A DNA stretch of 64,000 nucleotides from NCBI GenBank assembly GCA_965216915.1, contig CBDCGS010000007.1, positions 224,377 to 288,376 on the forward strand, read 5' to 3'. The notes under the pieces are model-generated. The model was given only the letters and a program-made list of their open reading frames with translations, had not been told where the DNA came from and did not search any database. Of the stretch, positions 8,315-16,678 are shown in pieces (the first letter of the stretch is position 1; every line of letters starts with the position of its first letter). The translations under genes and the position numbers were made by a program. Source of the DNA: CBDCGS01 sp965216915. Its GTDB lineage: Bacteria; Pseudomonadota; Alphaproteobacteria; UBA828.

Positions 8315-9733
8315 GTGATCGAGGCGCGAAGCCACTGGCTTGGTGAGGCGCTCGCAGAGCGCGGCGACGACACGCCACCGCTCACCAGCGACACGCGCGC
8401 GGACGTTTGCATCATCGGCGGCGGCTATTGTGGCCTTTGGACGGCCATTCGCCTGAAGGAACGCGATGCGTCGCTCGATGTCGTCGTTATCGAGAAAGAC
8501 CTATGCGGCGCGGGCGCAAGCGGGCGCAATGGCGGCTTCGTCTTGAGTTGGTGGGCGAAGTTCGGCTCGCTCATGAAGATCTGCGGGAGTGAGGAGGCGG
8601 TACGGCTCGCGCGCGCGTCGGCGGACGCGGTGACCGAGCTTGGCACCTTCTGCGAGGCCCGCGGGATCGATGCCCATTTTCGTGCCGATGGATGGCTATG
8701 GACGGCCACCAGCCCCGCCCAGGACGGCTCCTGGAACAGCCTCATCGAGACGCTCGAGCGGTATCAGCAATACCCATTCCAGACATGGGAGCCGGCACAG
8801 GTTGCCCGGCGCGCGGGCTCCGATCGGCATTTGAGCGGCGTGTTCGAGCCGACCGCCGCGAGCGTGCAACCGGCGCTGCTTGCCCGCGGTCTCCGCCGCG
8901 CGGCGTTGTCGAAAGGCGTGCGTTTGTATGAGAACACGCCGATGCGGCGCCTCGACCGCGCCCGTCCGCCGCGCGTCGTGACGCCACGGGGTACTGTCAC
9001 GGCGGAGAAAGTCGTTGTCGCGATGAACGCATGGGCGTCGATGTTCCCCGAGCTACGGCGCAAGATCGTCGTGGTGTCGAGCGACATTGTCGCAACCCAG
9101 CCGATGCAGAACGCGCTCAACGCAGCGGGGCTCAGGGACGGCATCTGCATTTCGGACTCGCGCACCTTGGTCAACTACTTCCGCACGACCCTCGACGGCC
9201 GCATCGCCTTTGGCGCGGGCGGCGGATTTCTATCGTTCGGTAACCGCGTCACCGAGAAATTCGACGGTCGATCGCCACGCGCCGCGGAGGTCGAAACCTA
9301 TTTTCGGAAGCTCTACCCCAACTTCCGCGACGTGCCGATGGCGACGAGCTGGACCGGGCCGATCGATCGCTCGGTCAGCGGCTTGCCGTTTTTCGGTCGG
9401 CTCGATGGGCGCGATGACCTACTATTCGGTCTCGGCTTCTCCGGCAACGGTGTGGGGCCGACGGTCATCGGCGGGCGCATCCTCGCCTCGCTCGCGCTCG
9501 GCGTGAAGGACGAATGGTCTGGGTGCGGTCTCGTACGCGACACGGTCGAGCAGTTTCCGCGCGAGCCGGTCCGTTATTTTGGTGGGCGCATGGTGATTGC
9601 CGCCAATCGGCGCAAAGAGCGGCTTGAGGACGGCGGGCGCAAGCCCGATCCTCTCACGGCCAAGCTCGCCGGCCTCGCACCGGCGGGCCTCGTGCCCGTC
9701 AAGGGTGTCGACGCGCCGCCCAGGCAGGCTTAG
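8315..9733 (+). CDS. FAD-dependent oxidoreductase (DAO family, gamma-glutamylputrescine oxidase-like)
   Basis: A 472-residue flavoenzyme of the DAO fold. The dinucleotide-binding motif VCIIGGGYCGLWTAIRL begins near residue 30, followed by an acidic strand end (VVVIEKDLCGAGASGRNGG) that carries the GASGRNGG motif typical of PuuB-like amine oxidases and related secondary-amine dehydrogenases. The C-terminal GLGFSGNGVGPTVIGGRILA closes the FAD site. Such enzymes oxidise an amine or N-methyl amino acid to an imine or aldehyde. It starts with GTG immediately after the ArsC-like gene and is followed by the lipase-like gene after three bases, so the three genes are one operon. The natural substrate is unknown. 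Confidence 0.9.
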   Translation: MIEARSHWLGEALAERGDDTPPLTSDTRADVCIIGGGYCGLWTAIRLKERDASLDVVVIEKDLCGAGASGRNGGFVLSWWAKFGSLMKICGSEEAVRLARASADAVTELGTFCEARGIDAHFRADGWLWTATSPAQDGSWNSLIETLERYQQYPFQTWEPAQVARRAGSDRHLSGVFEPTAASVQPALLARGLRRAALSKGVRLYENTPMRRLDRARPPRVVTPRGTVTAEKVVVAMNAWASMFPELRRKIVVVSSDIVATQPMQNALNAAGLRDGICISDSRTLVNYFRTTLDGRIAFGAGGGFLSFGNRVTEKFDGRSPRAAEVETYFRKLYPNFRDVPMATSWTGPIDRSVSGLPFFGRLDGRDDLLFGLGFSGNGVGPTVIGGRILASLALGVKDEWSGCGLVRDTVEQFPREPVRYFGGRMVIAANRRKERLEDGGRKPDPLTAKLAGLAPAGLVPVKGVDAPPRQA

Positions 9734-9736
9734 GCC

Positions 9737-10636
9737 GTGGCGCCCGGGCCGCGGTTCGATACCTTGCGGGCCCATGACGGGCTCACCTTGCGAACCGCCG
9801 TTTGGCAGCCGGAGGCGTCTCCGCCGCGCGGCACGATCTTGCTCCTCCACGGCCGCACGGAGTTCATCGAGAAATATGGTGAGGTGGCCGACGAGCTGAC
9901 CGACCGCGGGTTCGCCGTTTTCACTTTCGATTGGCGCGGCCAGGGCCGCTCGGACCGGATGCTGCGGAACCACGAAAAGGGGCATGTGGAGACCTTCGAC
10001 GACTATGTGCGCGACCTCACCGCGTTCATCGATCAGGTCGTGCATCCGCACGCGCCGCGGCCCATCGTCATGCTTGCCCATTCCATGGGTGGCAATATTG
10101 CGCTCCGCTACCTGCATGATCATCCGGCTGCCGTCGATCGCGTCGTCCTCAGCGCGCCCATGGTCGACATTGCCGTCTCGCCGCTCGCGCGCATCGCCAT
10201 CAAAGTGCTCGCGACCGTCGTGGTCGCCGTCGGCGGCCGTCGCGCGTTCGCGCCGCGCATGGGCGCCTATGCCGATATGCCGTTCGACGACAATCCGTTG
10301 ACCCATGACGCGGCGCGCCTCGAGCGTATGAACCGGCTGGTTCGCGAAGATCCGGCGCTTGCCGTCGGCGGCCCGACCTATGGCTGGCTGCGCGCCGCGC
10401 TGGCCTCGAGCGAGCGCCTTCTTGGGTCCGGGTTCGCCCAGGCAATCAACACACCCATCCTCCTCATGAGTGCGGCGGAGGATGAGGTGGTGTCGAACAA
10501 AGCCCAAGCGGCGATGGCGCAAGCGCTGCCCTCCGTCACGCTGGTCACCCTCGAGAATTCGCGCCATGAGCCGCTGATGGAGACCGACCCAGTGCGCGCG
10601 GCGTTCTACGCCCGGTTCGACGCGTTCGTTCCGTAG
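9737..10636 (+). CDS. Alpha/beta hydrolase, lysophospholipase/monoacylglycerol lipase type
   Basis: A 299-residue alpha/beta hydrolase of the Hydrolase_4 (serine aminopeptidase S33-like) group. It shows the LLLHGRTEFIEKYGE oxyanion region typical of PldB-like lysophospholipases, FTFDWRGQGRSDR, and the nucleophile elbow AHSMGGN with Ser116. The acid is probably in LLMSAAEDEVVSN and the histidine in NSRHEPLMETD. No signal peptide is present. It begins with GTG three bases after the preceding oxidase stop, so it is translationally linked to that operon. Likely activity is hydrolysis of monoacyl lipids or a similar ester. Confidence 0.88.
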   Translation: MAPGPRFDTLRAHDGLTLRTAVWQPEASPPRGTILLLHGRTEFIEKYGEVADELTDRGFAVFTFDWRGQGRSDRMLRNHEKGHVETFDDYVRDLTAFIDQVVHPHAPRPIVMLAHSMGGNIALRYLHDHPAAVDRVVLSAPMVDIAVSPLARIAIKVLATVVVAVGGRRAFAPRMGAYADMPFDDNPLTHDAARLERMNRLVREDPALAVGGPTYGWLRAALASSERLLGSGFAQAINTPILLMSAAEDEVVSNKAQAAMAQALPSVTLVTLENSRHEPLMETDPVRAAFYARFDAFVP

Positions 10637-10692
10637 CGGGCGAGACCGCTTCCGACCAGTCTGATCCCGCGAGGGAGCGCCGAAGCGCCCGA

Positions 10693-11631
10693 TCACCCGT
10701 TTGCCGGGCCGGAGCCGGGTTGGGTGGCGAGCCAGTCGGCGTAGGCGCGCACACCATCCTCAAAAGGCCACGCCGGCTTCCAGCCCAGCGCGCGCTCGGC
10801 GGCGGAAATATCGAAGCGCGCGTGGATCTGATCGTCGGGGTCGACGGTATCGCCCAGGGTGATCTTGGCCGCGGGGAGAACGCGCGCGATCGTGTCGGCG
10901 ATCTCGAGGAAATCGAGGCGGGTGCCGCCGGTGATATTGAACGCGCGCTGCGCGCCGATCTCGTCGACGTCGAGCGCCGCCAGGATCGCGGCCACAACAT
11001 CGTCGATATAGACATACTGCCGATAGAAGCCGCGGCCGAAGGGGAGCGCCGTCGGCCGGCCGGCCTGGGCATCCTTGATCGTCTCGCGGATCACGCAGGG
11101 CGTGCGGCGGCGCGGACCGAACACCCAGCTGAAGCGAAGCGCGACCGCATCAACGCCATGTTGTGCCGCGTAGGCGCGGGCGAGGAGGTCGCCGGCGGCT
11201 TTCGTCGCGCCATAGATGTCAGTCGCCGCAAGCGGCGCGTCTTCCTTGACGAGCTCGGTGCCGATGCCGGTGTCGCCATAGGCCGAGGTGGAGGAGCAAT
11301 AGATCACGCGGATCCCGCGTTGACGCGCGACCTCGAGCACGTTGGCGGTGCCCACGACGTTGGACTCGACCACGGCGCGCGGATTGTCGCGGCCGAGCAT
11401 CGGGCCGGAGACCGCGCCGCAATGGACGATCGCGCGCGTGCGTTCGGCGGTCAGCGCATGGAGTTTGTGGGCATCGGTCAGCTCGGCGACCACGGTCTCG
11501 AAGCCGCCATCCTCGTTCGGCAGTATGCGGTCGGTCGCGATCACGCGGCGCCCATCGCCCGCCAGCCGTTGCGCGACGCTGAAGCCGATCAGCCCCGCGC
11601 CGCCGGTGACCAGAATCCGTTCATCGGCCAT
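10693..11631 (-). CDS. NAD-dependent epimerase/dehydratase
   Basis: A 312-residue extended short-chain dehydrogenase. The Rossmann motif is ILVTGGAGLIGFSVA, the catalytic serine region CSSTSAYGD, and the Tyr-Lys pair YGATK. It acts on a nucleotide sugar or free sugar acid: UDP-sugar epimerase or uronate dehydrogenase are both possible. The ATG at 11631 lies six bases behind a GAGGAG site; in-frame codons further upstream run into the permease gene. It is the last gene of the minus-strand ABC importer operon (25 bases after the permease), which suggests that it processes the imported sugar. Confidence 0.88.
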   Translation of the reverse strand: MADERILVTGGAGLIGFSVAQRLAGDGRRVIATDRILPNEDGGFETVVAELTDAHKLHALTAERTRAIVHCGAVSGPMLGRDNPRAVVESNVVGTANVLEVARQRGIRVIYCSSTSAYGDTGIGTELVKEDAPLAATDIYGATKAAGDLLARAYAAQHGVDAVALRFSWVFGPRRRTPCVIRETIKDAQAGRPTALPFGRGFYRQYVYIDDVVAAILAALDVDEIGAQRAFNITGGTRLDFLEIADTIARVLPAAKITLGDTVDPDDQIHARFDISAAERALGWKPAWPFEDGVRAYADWLATQPGSGPANG

Positions 11632-11656
11632 CACGTGCTCCTCGAAGATTCGGGTT

Positions 11657-13735
11657 TCAGGTCGCGCGCTCGCGCAGGGTGAGGACGGCGCCGAGCACCA
11701 CGACGCCGAACACGATATCACGCAGCGCGATCGGCAGGTCCGTGCCGGTCACCAAGGTCCCGATCGCGGTGAGTAGCAGCGCGCCGCCCAGGATGCCGAG
11801 ATAGTGGCCGCGACCGCCGGTCGCGAGGGTCCCCCCGACGAGGACTACCGCGATGGAGGGCAGCAGGAACGGGAGCCCCATGCTGAGGAACGAGATGCTG
11901 GAAAACCCGGTCATCAGCACGCCGGCGAGCGCCGAGCAGAAACCGCTCAACATGTAGACCGCGACAAGCGTGCCGTCGACGCGCACGCCAGAGAGGTGGG
12001 CGACCCGTGTGCTATTGCCGACCGCGAAAATTCGCCGGCCGAATGTGGTGCGGTGCAACACAAGCGTCGCGCCGATTGCGAAGGCGAGCAAGAACCAGAC
12101 CGCCGGTGCGAACCCGAGCAGGCGCTCGTTGAAGAGCCAGCCGAGGGCAGGCGGCGTTCGCCCGGTCGGGATGCCGCCGGTGAAGAGGAGCCCCGCGCCT
12201 TGCATCACGCCGTTCATGGCGAGCGTCACCACGATCGCCGGCATGCCAAACAAAACGACGCCGAGGCCGTTGATCAGCCCAACGCCGAGGCCCACGCCCA
12301 AGGCCGCCGGAACAGCCCAATAGGCCGGCGCATCGGCGCCGTTGGCGATCGCCGCGAGCATGACGCCGCTGAAGGCCATCGTATGCGGCACGGAGAGGTC
12401 GAGCCCGCCGGTCAAGACGACCGCGCCCTGACCCAAGCCAAGCACCGCGTAGAACAGCGCGAGGACCAGGAGCGAGTTCCAGTAGTGCACGCTGAAGTTG
12501 GAGCCGCCGATCACCACGAGTACCACGATGTAGACCACGACGAGCAGCGTCCACGCGGGGATGAGCAGGCGAAGCGTCTCCCAGTTTGTCCGGGACCAGC
12601 GCGCGACGGCCGAGCCGGTGAGCTCGTCATTGTCGCGAAGCGTCCAGCTTGTCGTGAGTGGCCCACGGTTGCGCTTGCCGGCGCCCACGAAGGCCGAAAA
12701 GCCGCGAGTGCGGAGGCTGCGGACCTTCAGGCGTAGCACGCGGACATGTTCAACGATCGGGGAATCGAGCCCGATGGATGCGCCGATCACCGCGAGCAGC
12801 AGGATCACCGCCTCGACGATCGGTGTGAAATGCGATGACACGTTGAGCACGAGCAGAACGTTCGCGATGAGCATCAGCGTGAACGCCGCGAACACGGTGC
12901 CGAGGCAGCCGCCTTGGCCGCCCCCAATCCGTGTGCCGCCGAGGATGGTTGCGCCGAAGATCAGCAGCAGCATGCCGCTGCCGACGAGGGCGTCGCCCGA
13001 GCTCGTCTGTGCGCTCAGAAAGACGCCGCCAACGCCGTAGAAGGCGCCCGCCAGCGCGTAGCCCAGAAACTTGGTGCGTGCGACGGGGATGCCGTTCGAA
13101 TAGGCCGCATCCTCGTTGCTCCCGACCGCGTAGAGCGCCGTGCCGAAGCGCGTCCGCTTGATGCCCGCCCACACCAGAAGCGCGATCAGAATGGCTGCAA
13201 GCGCGGCCGGAAACGCCTCCGGAACGAGGTCGCCGGTGAACGCGAGGCTGATGCTGTAGGGGACCGAGCCCCCGGGGTCGGGCATCAGGAGCAGGTTGAG
13301 CCCGAGCACGATGAACATGGTGGCGAGTGTCACCACGACGGGCTGGAGGCGCATGAACGCGATGAAGAAGCCATTGACCGCGCCGACGAAGGCGCCGAGC
13401 GCGATGCCCCCGATGCACATCAACGCCATGCCGACCGCGCTGTCAGGTGTGTAAAGCGCGATCACGATGTTGACGAGCGAGAGAATCGCGCCGCACGAGA
13501 GATCGAAGCCGCGGATCAGGAACACCACGGTTTGGCCCATCGCGGCGAGCGCGAGCGGCCCGGTGTTGGCGGAGAGGAAGCTGATTTCGAAGTAGCTGAT
13601 CGGCCCCGGCGAGATCAGATCCTGATAGACGAAGATGGCGATGAACGCCCCGATCGCGACGAGCAAGCGCCGATGCGTGCCGAGCGATCGCCTCAGCGCG
13701 ATCGGACGCAGGTCCAGCCCGCCGGCGATCATCAT
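11657..13735 (-). CDS. Fused double ABC transporter permease (sugar/RbsC type)
   Basis: A 692-residue inner-membrane protein made of two complete BPD_transp_2 permease domains in one chain. Domain one spans about residues 20-325 and contains GFDLSCGAILSLVNI and the ILGGTRIGGGQGGCLGT motif; a charged linker of ~65 residues rich in Arg follows; domain two, about 390-690, contains GGLDLSVPHTMAFSG and LVGGTLATGGRGHYLG. In most ribose-type importers the two permeases are identical or separately encoded (for example YtfT and YjfF), so this is a fusion. It sits 16 bases after the ATPase gene. The linker would be placed on the cytoplasmic side if each domain has an even number of helices. Confidence 0.93.
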   Translation of the reverse strand: MMIAGGLDLRPIALRRSLGTHRRLLVAIGAFIAIFVYQDLISPGPISYFEISFLSANTGPLALAAMGQTVVFLIRGFDLSCGAILSLVNIVIALYTPDSAVGMALMCIGGIALGAFVGAVNGFFIAFMRLQPVVVTLATMFIVLGLNLLLMPDPGGSVPYSISLAFTGDLVPEAFPAALAAILIALLVWAGIKRTRFGTALYAVGSNEDAAYSNGIPVARTKFLGYALAGAFYGVGGVFLSAQTSSGDALVGSGMLLLIFGATILGGTRIGGGQGGCLGTVFAAFTLMLIANVLLVLNVSSHFTPIVEAVILLLAVIGASIGLDSPIVEHVRVLRLKVRSLRTRGFSAFVGAGKRNRGPLTTSWTLRDNDELTGSAVARWSRTNWETLRLLIPAWTLLVVVYIVVLVVIGGSNFSVHYWNSLLVLALFYAVLGLGQGAVVLTGGLDLSVPHTMAFSGVMLAAIANGADAPAYWAVPAALGVGLGVGLINGLGVVLFGMPAIVVTLAMNGVMQGAGLLFTGGIPTGRTPPALGWLFNERLLGFAPAVWFLLAFAIGATLVLHRTTFGRRIFAVGNSTRVAHLSGVRVDGTLVAVYMLSGFCSALAGVLMTGFSSISFLSMGLPFLLPSIAVVLVGGTLATGGRGHYLGILGGALLLTAIGTLVTGTDLPIALRDIVFGVVVLGAVLTLRERAT

Positions 13736-13751
13736 GGGCCGGTCCGGTCTG

Positions 13752-15317
13752 TCACGGGCCGCTGTGGGCCCGGCCGGCCCCCGATTCGGGGATACGGGCG
13801 GCGGACCCGCCGAGTGCGTGCCTCATGATGCTTTCCTCCGAGATCTCCTCGCCCGAGAGCTCGGCTGCTATGCGCCCGCGGTAGATGACGAGCACCCGAT
13901 CGCACACATTGACGAGCTCGGGCGCCTCGGTCGAGTAGTAGAGAACGGCATTGCCCTCGGCGGCGAGCGCGCGGATGAGCACATAGATCTCGTGCTTGGT
14001 GCCGATGTCGACCCCGCGTGTCGGATCGAACATGAGAAGCACCCGGCTGCGCGCGAGAAGCCACTTTGCGATCGCGATTTTCTGCTGGTTGCCGCCGCTA
14101 AAGGAGGCCGCGCTCTTGTAGAGCGCACGCGGGTGCACGTTGAGACGCGCGAGCACCTCGTCGACGACCGCGACTTCGCGCGTCGTATCGATCCAGCCGA
14201 ACCGGGCGAGGCGCTCGATCACCGGGATCGAGACATTGGCGCGACCCGATTGGCGGAGGAAGAGCCCCTCGGTCTTGCGGTCCTCCGGCACCAGGCTGAT
14301 GCCGATCCCGGCGCGCACCGCATCGGATGGGGTGGCGAGGGTCACCCGTCTTCCGTCGAGCTCGATTTCGCCGCGCTGCAGGCCGATGACGCCGAACAGC
14401 GCCTCGAAGAGCGCGCGTTGTCCCATTCCCTGGAGCGCCGCGATGCCCAACACCTCACCGGGCCAAAGCTCGAACGATATATCGTCGACTTGGCCCGCGC
14501 TGGTCAGCCCGTGGGCGGCGAGCGCGGGGGCCGTCGCCTGACGGTCGCGATGGTCGACGCGCTCCGGATAGATCGCGCCGAGCGAGCGGCCGATGATGAG
14601 CCGGACCACCTCCTCGTCGCTCACGTCGCTGACGCGAAAGCTGCCGACATGCTTGCCGTTCCGCAGGACCGTCAGGCCGTCGCAGAACCGGCGTACCTCC
14701 GCGAGCCTATGGGAGATGAACACGATGGTCACGCCGGAGGCCCGCAGACGCTCGATCAGCCGTCCGAGCCAATCGACATCGTTGACCGACAAGGTCGAGG
14801 TCGGCTCGTCCAGCAGCAAGATACGCGGCCGGCGCGCCACGGCTTTGGCGATCTCGATCTTTTGACGGGTTTGAAGGTCGAGCTCCGAGACGAAGGCGTT
14901 TGGGTCGATCGACTCGAGTTCGACGGAGGCGAGGTCGGCTGCGACGCGGCGACGGCTTTTCAAGGGTGCGACCTGGCCAAGCGTCACCGGCTCATAGGGG
15001 ATGAGCATGTTCTGCGTGACCGTCAGGTCATCGATCAGCGTCATCTCCTGAAACGCGGTCTGGATGCCGCGCTTGTGGGCACGCTGCGGCGTGCCGAGCG
15101 GCGCGGGCTCACCCAGCAGGTGAATCGTGCCCGAGTCACGCCGAATGAGCCCGCTCAGGATCTTGACCAGCGTCGACTTGCCGGCGCCGTTTTCGCCGAG
15201 CAGAGCATGGACCTCGCCCGCGTCGATGGTGAACGACACGTCGTCGAGCGCGACGGTCGCGTCGAAGCGCTTCGAGAGGCCCTCGATGCTGACCGCGGGC
15301 AGGGCGGCGTCAGTCAA
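13752..15317 (-). CDS. Sugar ABC transporter ATP-binding protein (double ATPase, RbsA/MglA type)
   Basis: A ~521-residue protein with two ABC domains. The first has Walker A GENGAGKST and Walker B RILLLDEPTSTLS. The second has a degenerate Walker A (LQGMGQRALFEALFG) but an intact FSGGNQQKIAIAK signature and VLLMFDPTRGVDIG, which is the normal asymmetry of RbsA-type ATPases. The start is uncertain: a TTG at 15317 gives the standard N-terminus (LTDAALPAVSIEGLSKRF), but no strong ribosome site is visible; upstream in-frame codons run into the binding-protein gene. It energises the fused permease encoded next. Confidence 0.9.
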   Translation of the reverse strand: MTDAALPAVSIEGLSKRFDATVALDDVSFTIDAGEVHALLGENGAGKSTLVKILSGLIRRDSGTIHLLGEPAPLGTPQRAHKRGIQTAFQEMTLIDDLTVTQNMLIPYEPVTLGQVAPLKSRRRVAADLASVELESIDPNAFVSELDLQTRQKIEIAKAVARRPRILLLDEPTSTLSVNDVDWLGRLIERLRASGVTIVFISHRLAEVRRFCDGLTVLRNGKHVGSFRVSDVSDEEVVRLIIGRSLGAIYPERVDHRDRQATAPALAAHGLTSAGQVDDISFELWPGEVLGIAALQGMGQRALFEALFGVIGLQRGEIELDGRRVTLATPSDAVRAGIGISLVPEDRKTEGLFLRQSGRANVSIPVIERLARFGWIDTTREVAVVDEVLARLNVHPRALYKSAASFSGGNQQKIAIAKWLLARSRVLLMFDPTRGVDIGTKHEIYVLIRALAAEGNAVLYYSTEAPELVNVCDRVLVIYRGRIAAELSGEEISEESIMRHALGGSAARIPESGAGRAHSGP

Positions 15318-15397
15318 TGGCGGACACTCTGTCGAGAAGGCACCGAGGCCACTGCGTCGGCAGCGGCCTCGGCTTGTTGCGATGATGCGCGAGGCGC

Positions 15398-16534
15398 CTA
15401 GTAGTCGGGTTCGCCCAGGAACACGGAGTTGAAGCCGAGTTCCGGCGTAAACGGTGACCAAAAATCGATCGCGTAGTCGGGCGGCACGATGCCCGGCGGA
15501 ATCGTGTTGCAGCCACCGGCAAACTCGGCCGCCGTGCCCTCCTCGCACATCTGAACATTGTCCGGCGTCACTTCAACGACCGCGTCGTTGTAGAAGATCG
15601 TTTGTTCGACCTCCTTGCCGTCGAGCACGTCCACCGCGACCTTGAGCAGGTAGGGAACCGCCCAAAGGCCGGAGCCGACCGACAGGCCGTTGCGGCTGAC
15701 CGCGCCCTCGATCCCCGAATCGGGCGGAAGCATCTGCAGGCGGCCGCCGTTGGCCGATTCGCCCGCGCACGGGATGATCGGATTGTCGGGCCACCAGCCA
15801 TCCTCGACCTGCATCAGCGTGAGCGTGTAGCAGCCCGTGCCCGCGACGATGCCGTTGATGTCGCCCCAGCTGTGGGTTGCGAGGAACTCGCGCATCTTGA
15901 CGCGCGCGACCGACTGATCCCACATGCCGACGAGGCTGCCGATCACATTGACGTCCGGGAACGCGGCAACGGCTTGCTGTACGCCCTGCTCGTGATCCTC
16001 GCTGTAGGAGACGCCGGGCACGCCCGTGATCGTGACGAGATCGCCCTTGCCACCCATTTGCTCGATGACCCACTCGGTCTTGCGCTTGCCGAAGGCGACG
16101 CCATCGATCTTCACGATATAGGCGCACGGTTCTTCGACGCCGTTGATCACGACCACCACGACGCCCTTCTTGCACGCGTTGCGGATGACACCGTTGAGCG
16201 CGGTCGGCGAAATCGGAAACGCCGTGATGGCATCGGCGCCCGCCGCGATCATCGCGTTCATCTGCTGGATCTGCCGCTGGGCATTGGCGCCGGAGGCTTG
16301 CACCCGCAGCTCCACGCGATCTTTGTAGGCCGCGGTTTTCGACATCGCCGAGATGGCGTTTTTCGCCTCGGTTTGCCAGGCGTTTCCGACGTAGCTCATG
16401 CTGTAGTAGATGAGATATTTTCCGTCTTTTGTTTTCGCTTGGCTGTCTTTGGTGCCGAGTGCGACGCCCAGCGCCACGCCGACGGCGGCGATCAGCGCGA
16501 CCCGGCTCAGTCGTGACCAAATTTTCTGGCTCAC
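15398..16534 (-). CDS. ABC transporter sugar-type substrate-binding protein
   Basis: A 378-residue periplasmic binding protein of the Peripla_BP_4 (ribose/galactose) type. It starts with GTG behind a perfect GGGAGGA site; signal peptide residues 1-33 (basic SQKIWSRLSR, then VALIAAVGVALGVALG, ending near DSQA). The mature part opens with LIYYSMSYVGNAWQ and includes AMIAAGADAITAFPISPTALNG and AAFPDVNVIGSLVGMWDQS. It has six or more cysteines spread through the chain, which is unusual for this family and suggests disulfides. First gene of the importer operon, divergent from the CocE-type hydrolase 144 bases away. Ligand unknown; a ribose-like sugar or a cyclic amide are possible. Confidence 0.92.
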   Translation of the reverse strand: MSQKIWSRLSRVALIAAVGVALGVALGTKDSQAKTKDGKYLIYYSMSYVGNAWQTEAKNAISAMSKTAAYKDRVELRVQASGANAQRQIQQMNAMIAAGADAITAFPISPTALNGVIRNACKKGVVVVVINGVEEPCAYIVKIDGVAFGKRKTEWVIEQMGGKGDLVTITGVPGVSYSEDHEQGVQQAVAAFPDVNVIGSLVGMWDQSVARVKMREFLATHSWGDINGIVAGTGCYTLTLMQVEDGWWPDNPIIPCAGESANGGRLQMLPPDSGIEGAVSRNGLSVGSGLWAVPYLLKVAVDVLDGKEVEQTIFYNDAVVEVTPDNVQMCEEGTAAEFAGGCNTIPPGIVPPDYAIDFWSPFTPELGFNSVFLGEPDY

Positions 16535-16678
16535 TTGAATCCTCCCGTTGAACTGGCCCACGCCGAAAGTTTGCGCGCCGCAATTGCACGAGTCAATCGA
16601 CCTGCTTTCGGTGTGGAATATCCTGTCCGCAAGAGGAGAGAGCGGCGCTCCGCACGAGATGCGCCGGGAGGGTCCCAA

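Noticed and set aside
9422..10696. 424-codon minus-strand frame opposite the oxidase and lysophospholipase genes
   Set aside because: Antisense shadow; no domain, biased composition, and real motifs lie on the plus strand.
13635..15401. 588-codon plus-strand frame opposite the ABC ATPase
   Set aside because: Shadow of the minus-strand gene, which has two ATPase domains.
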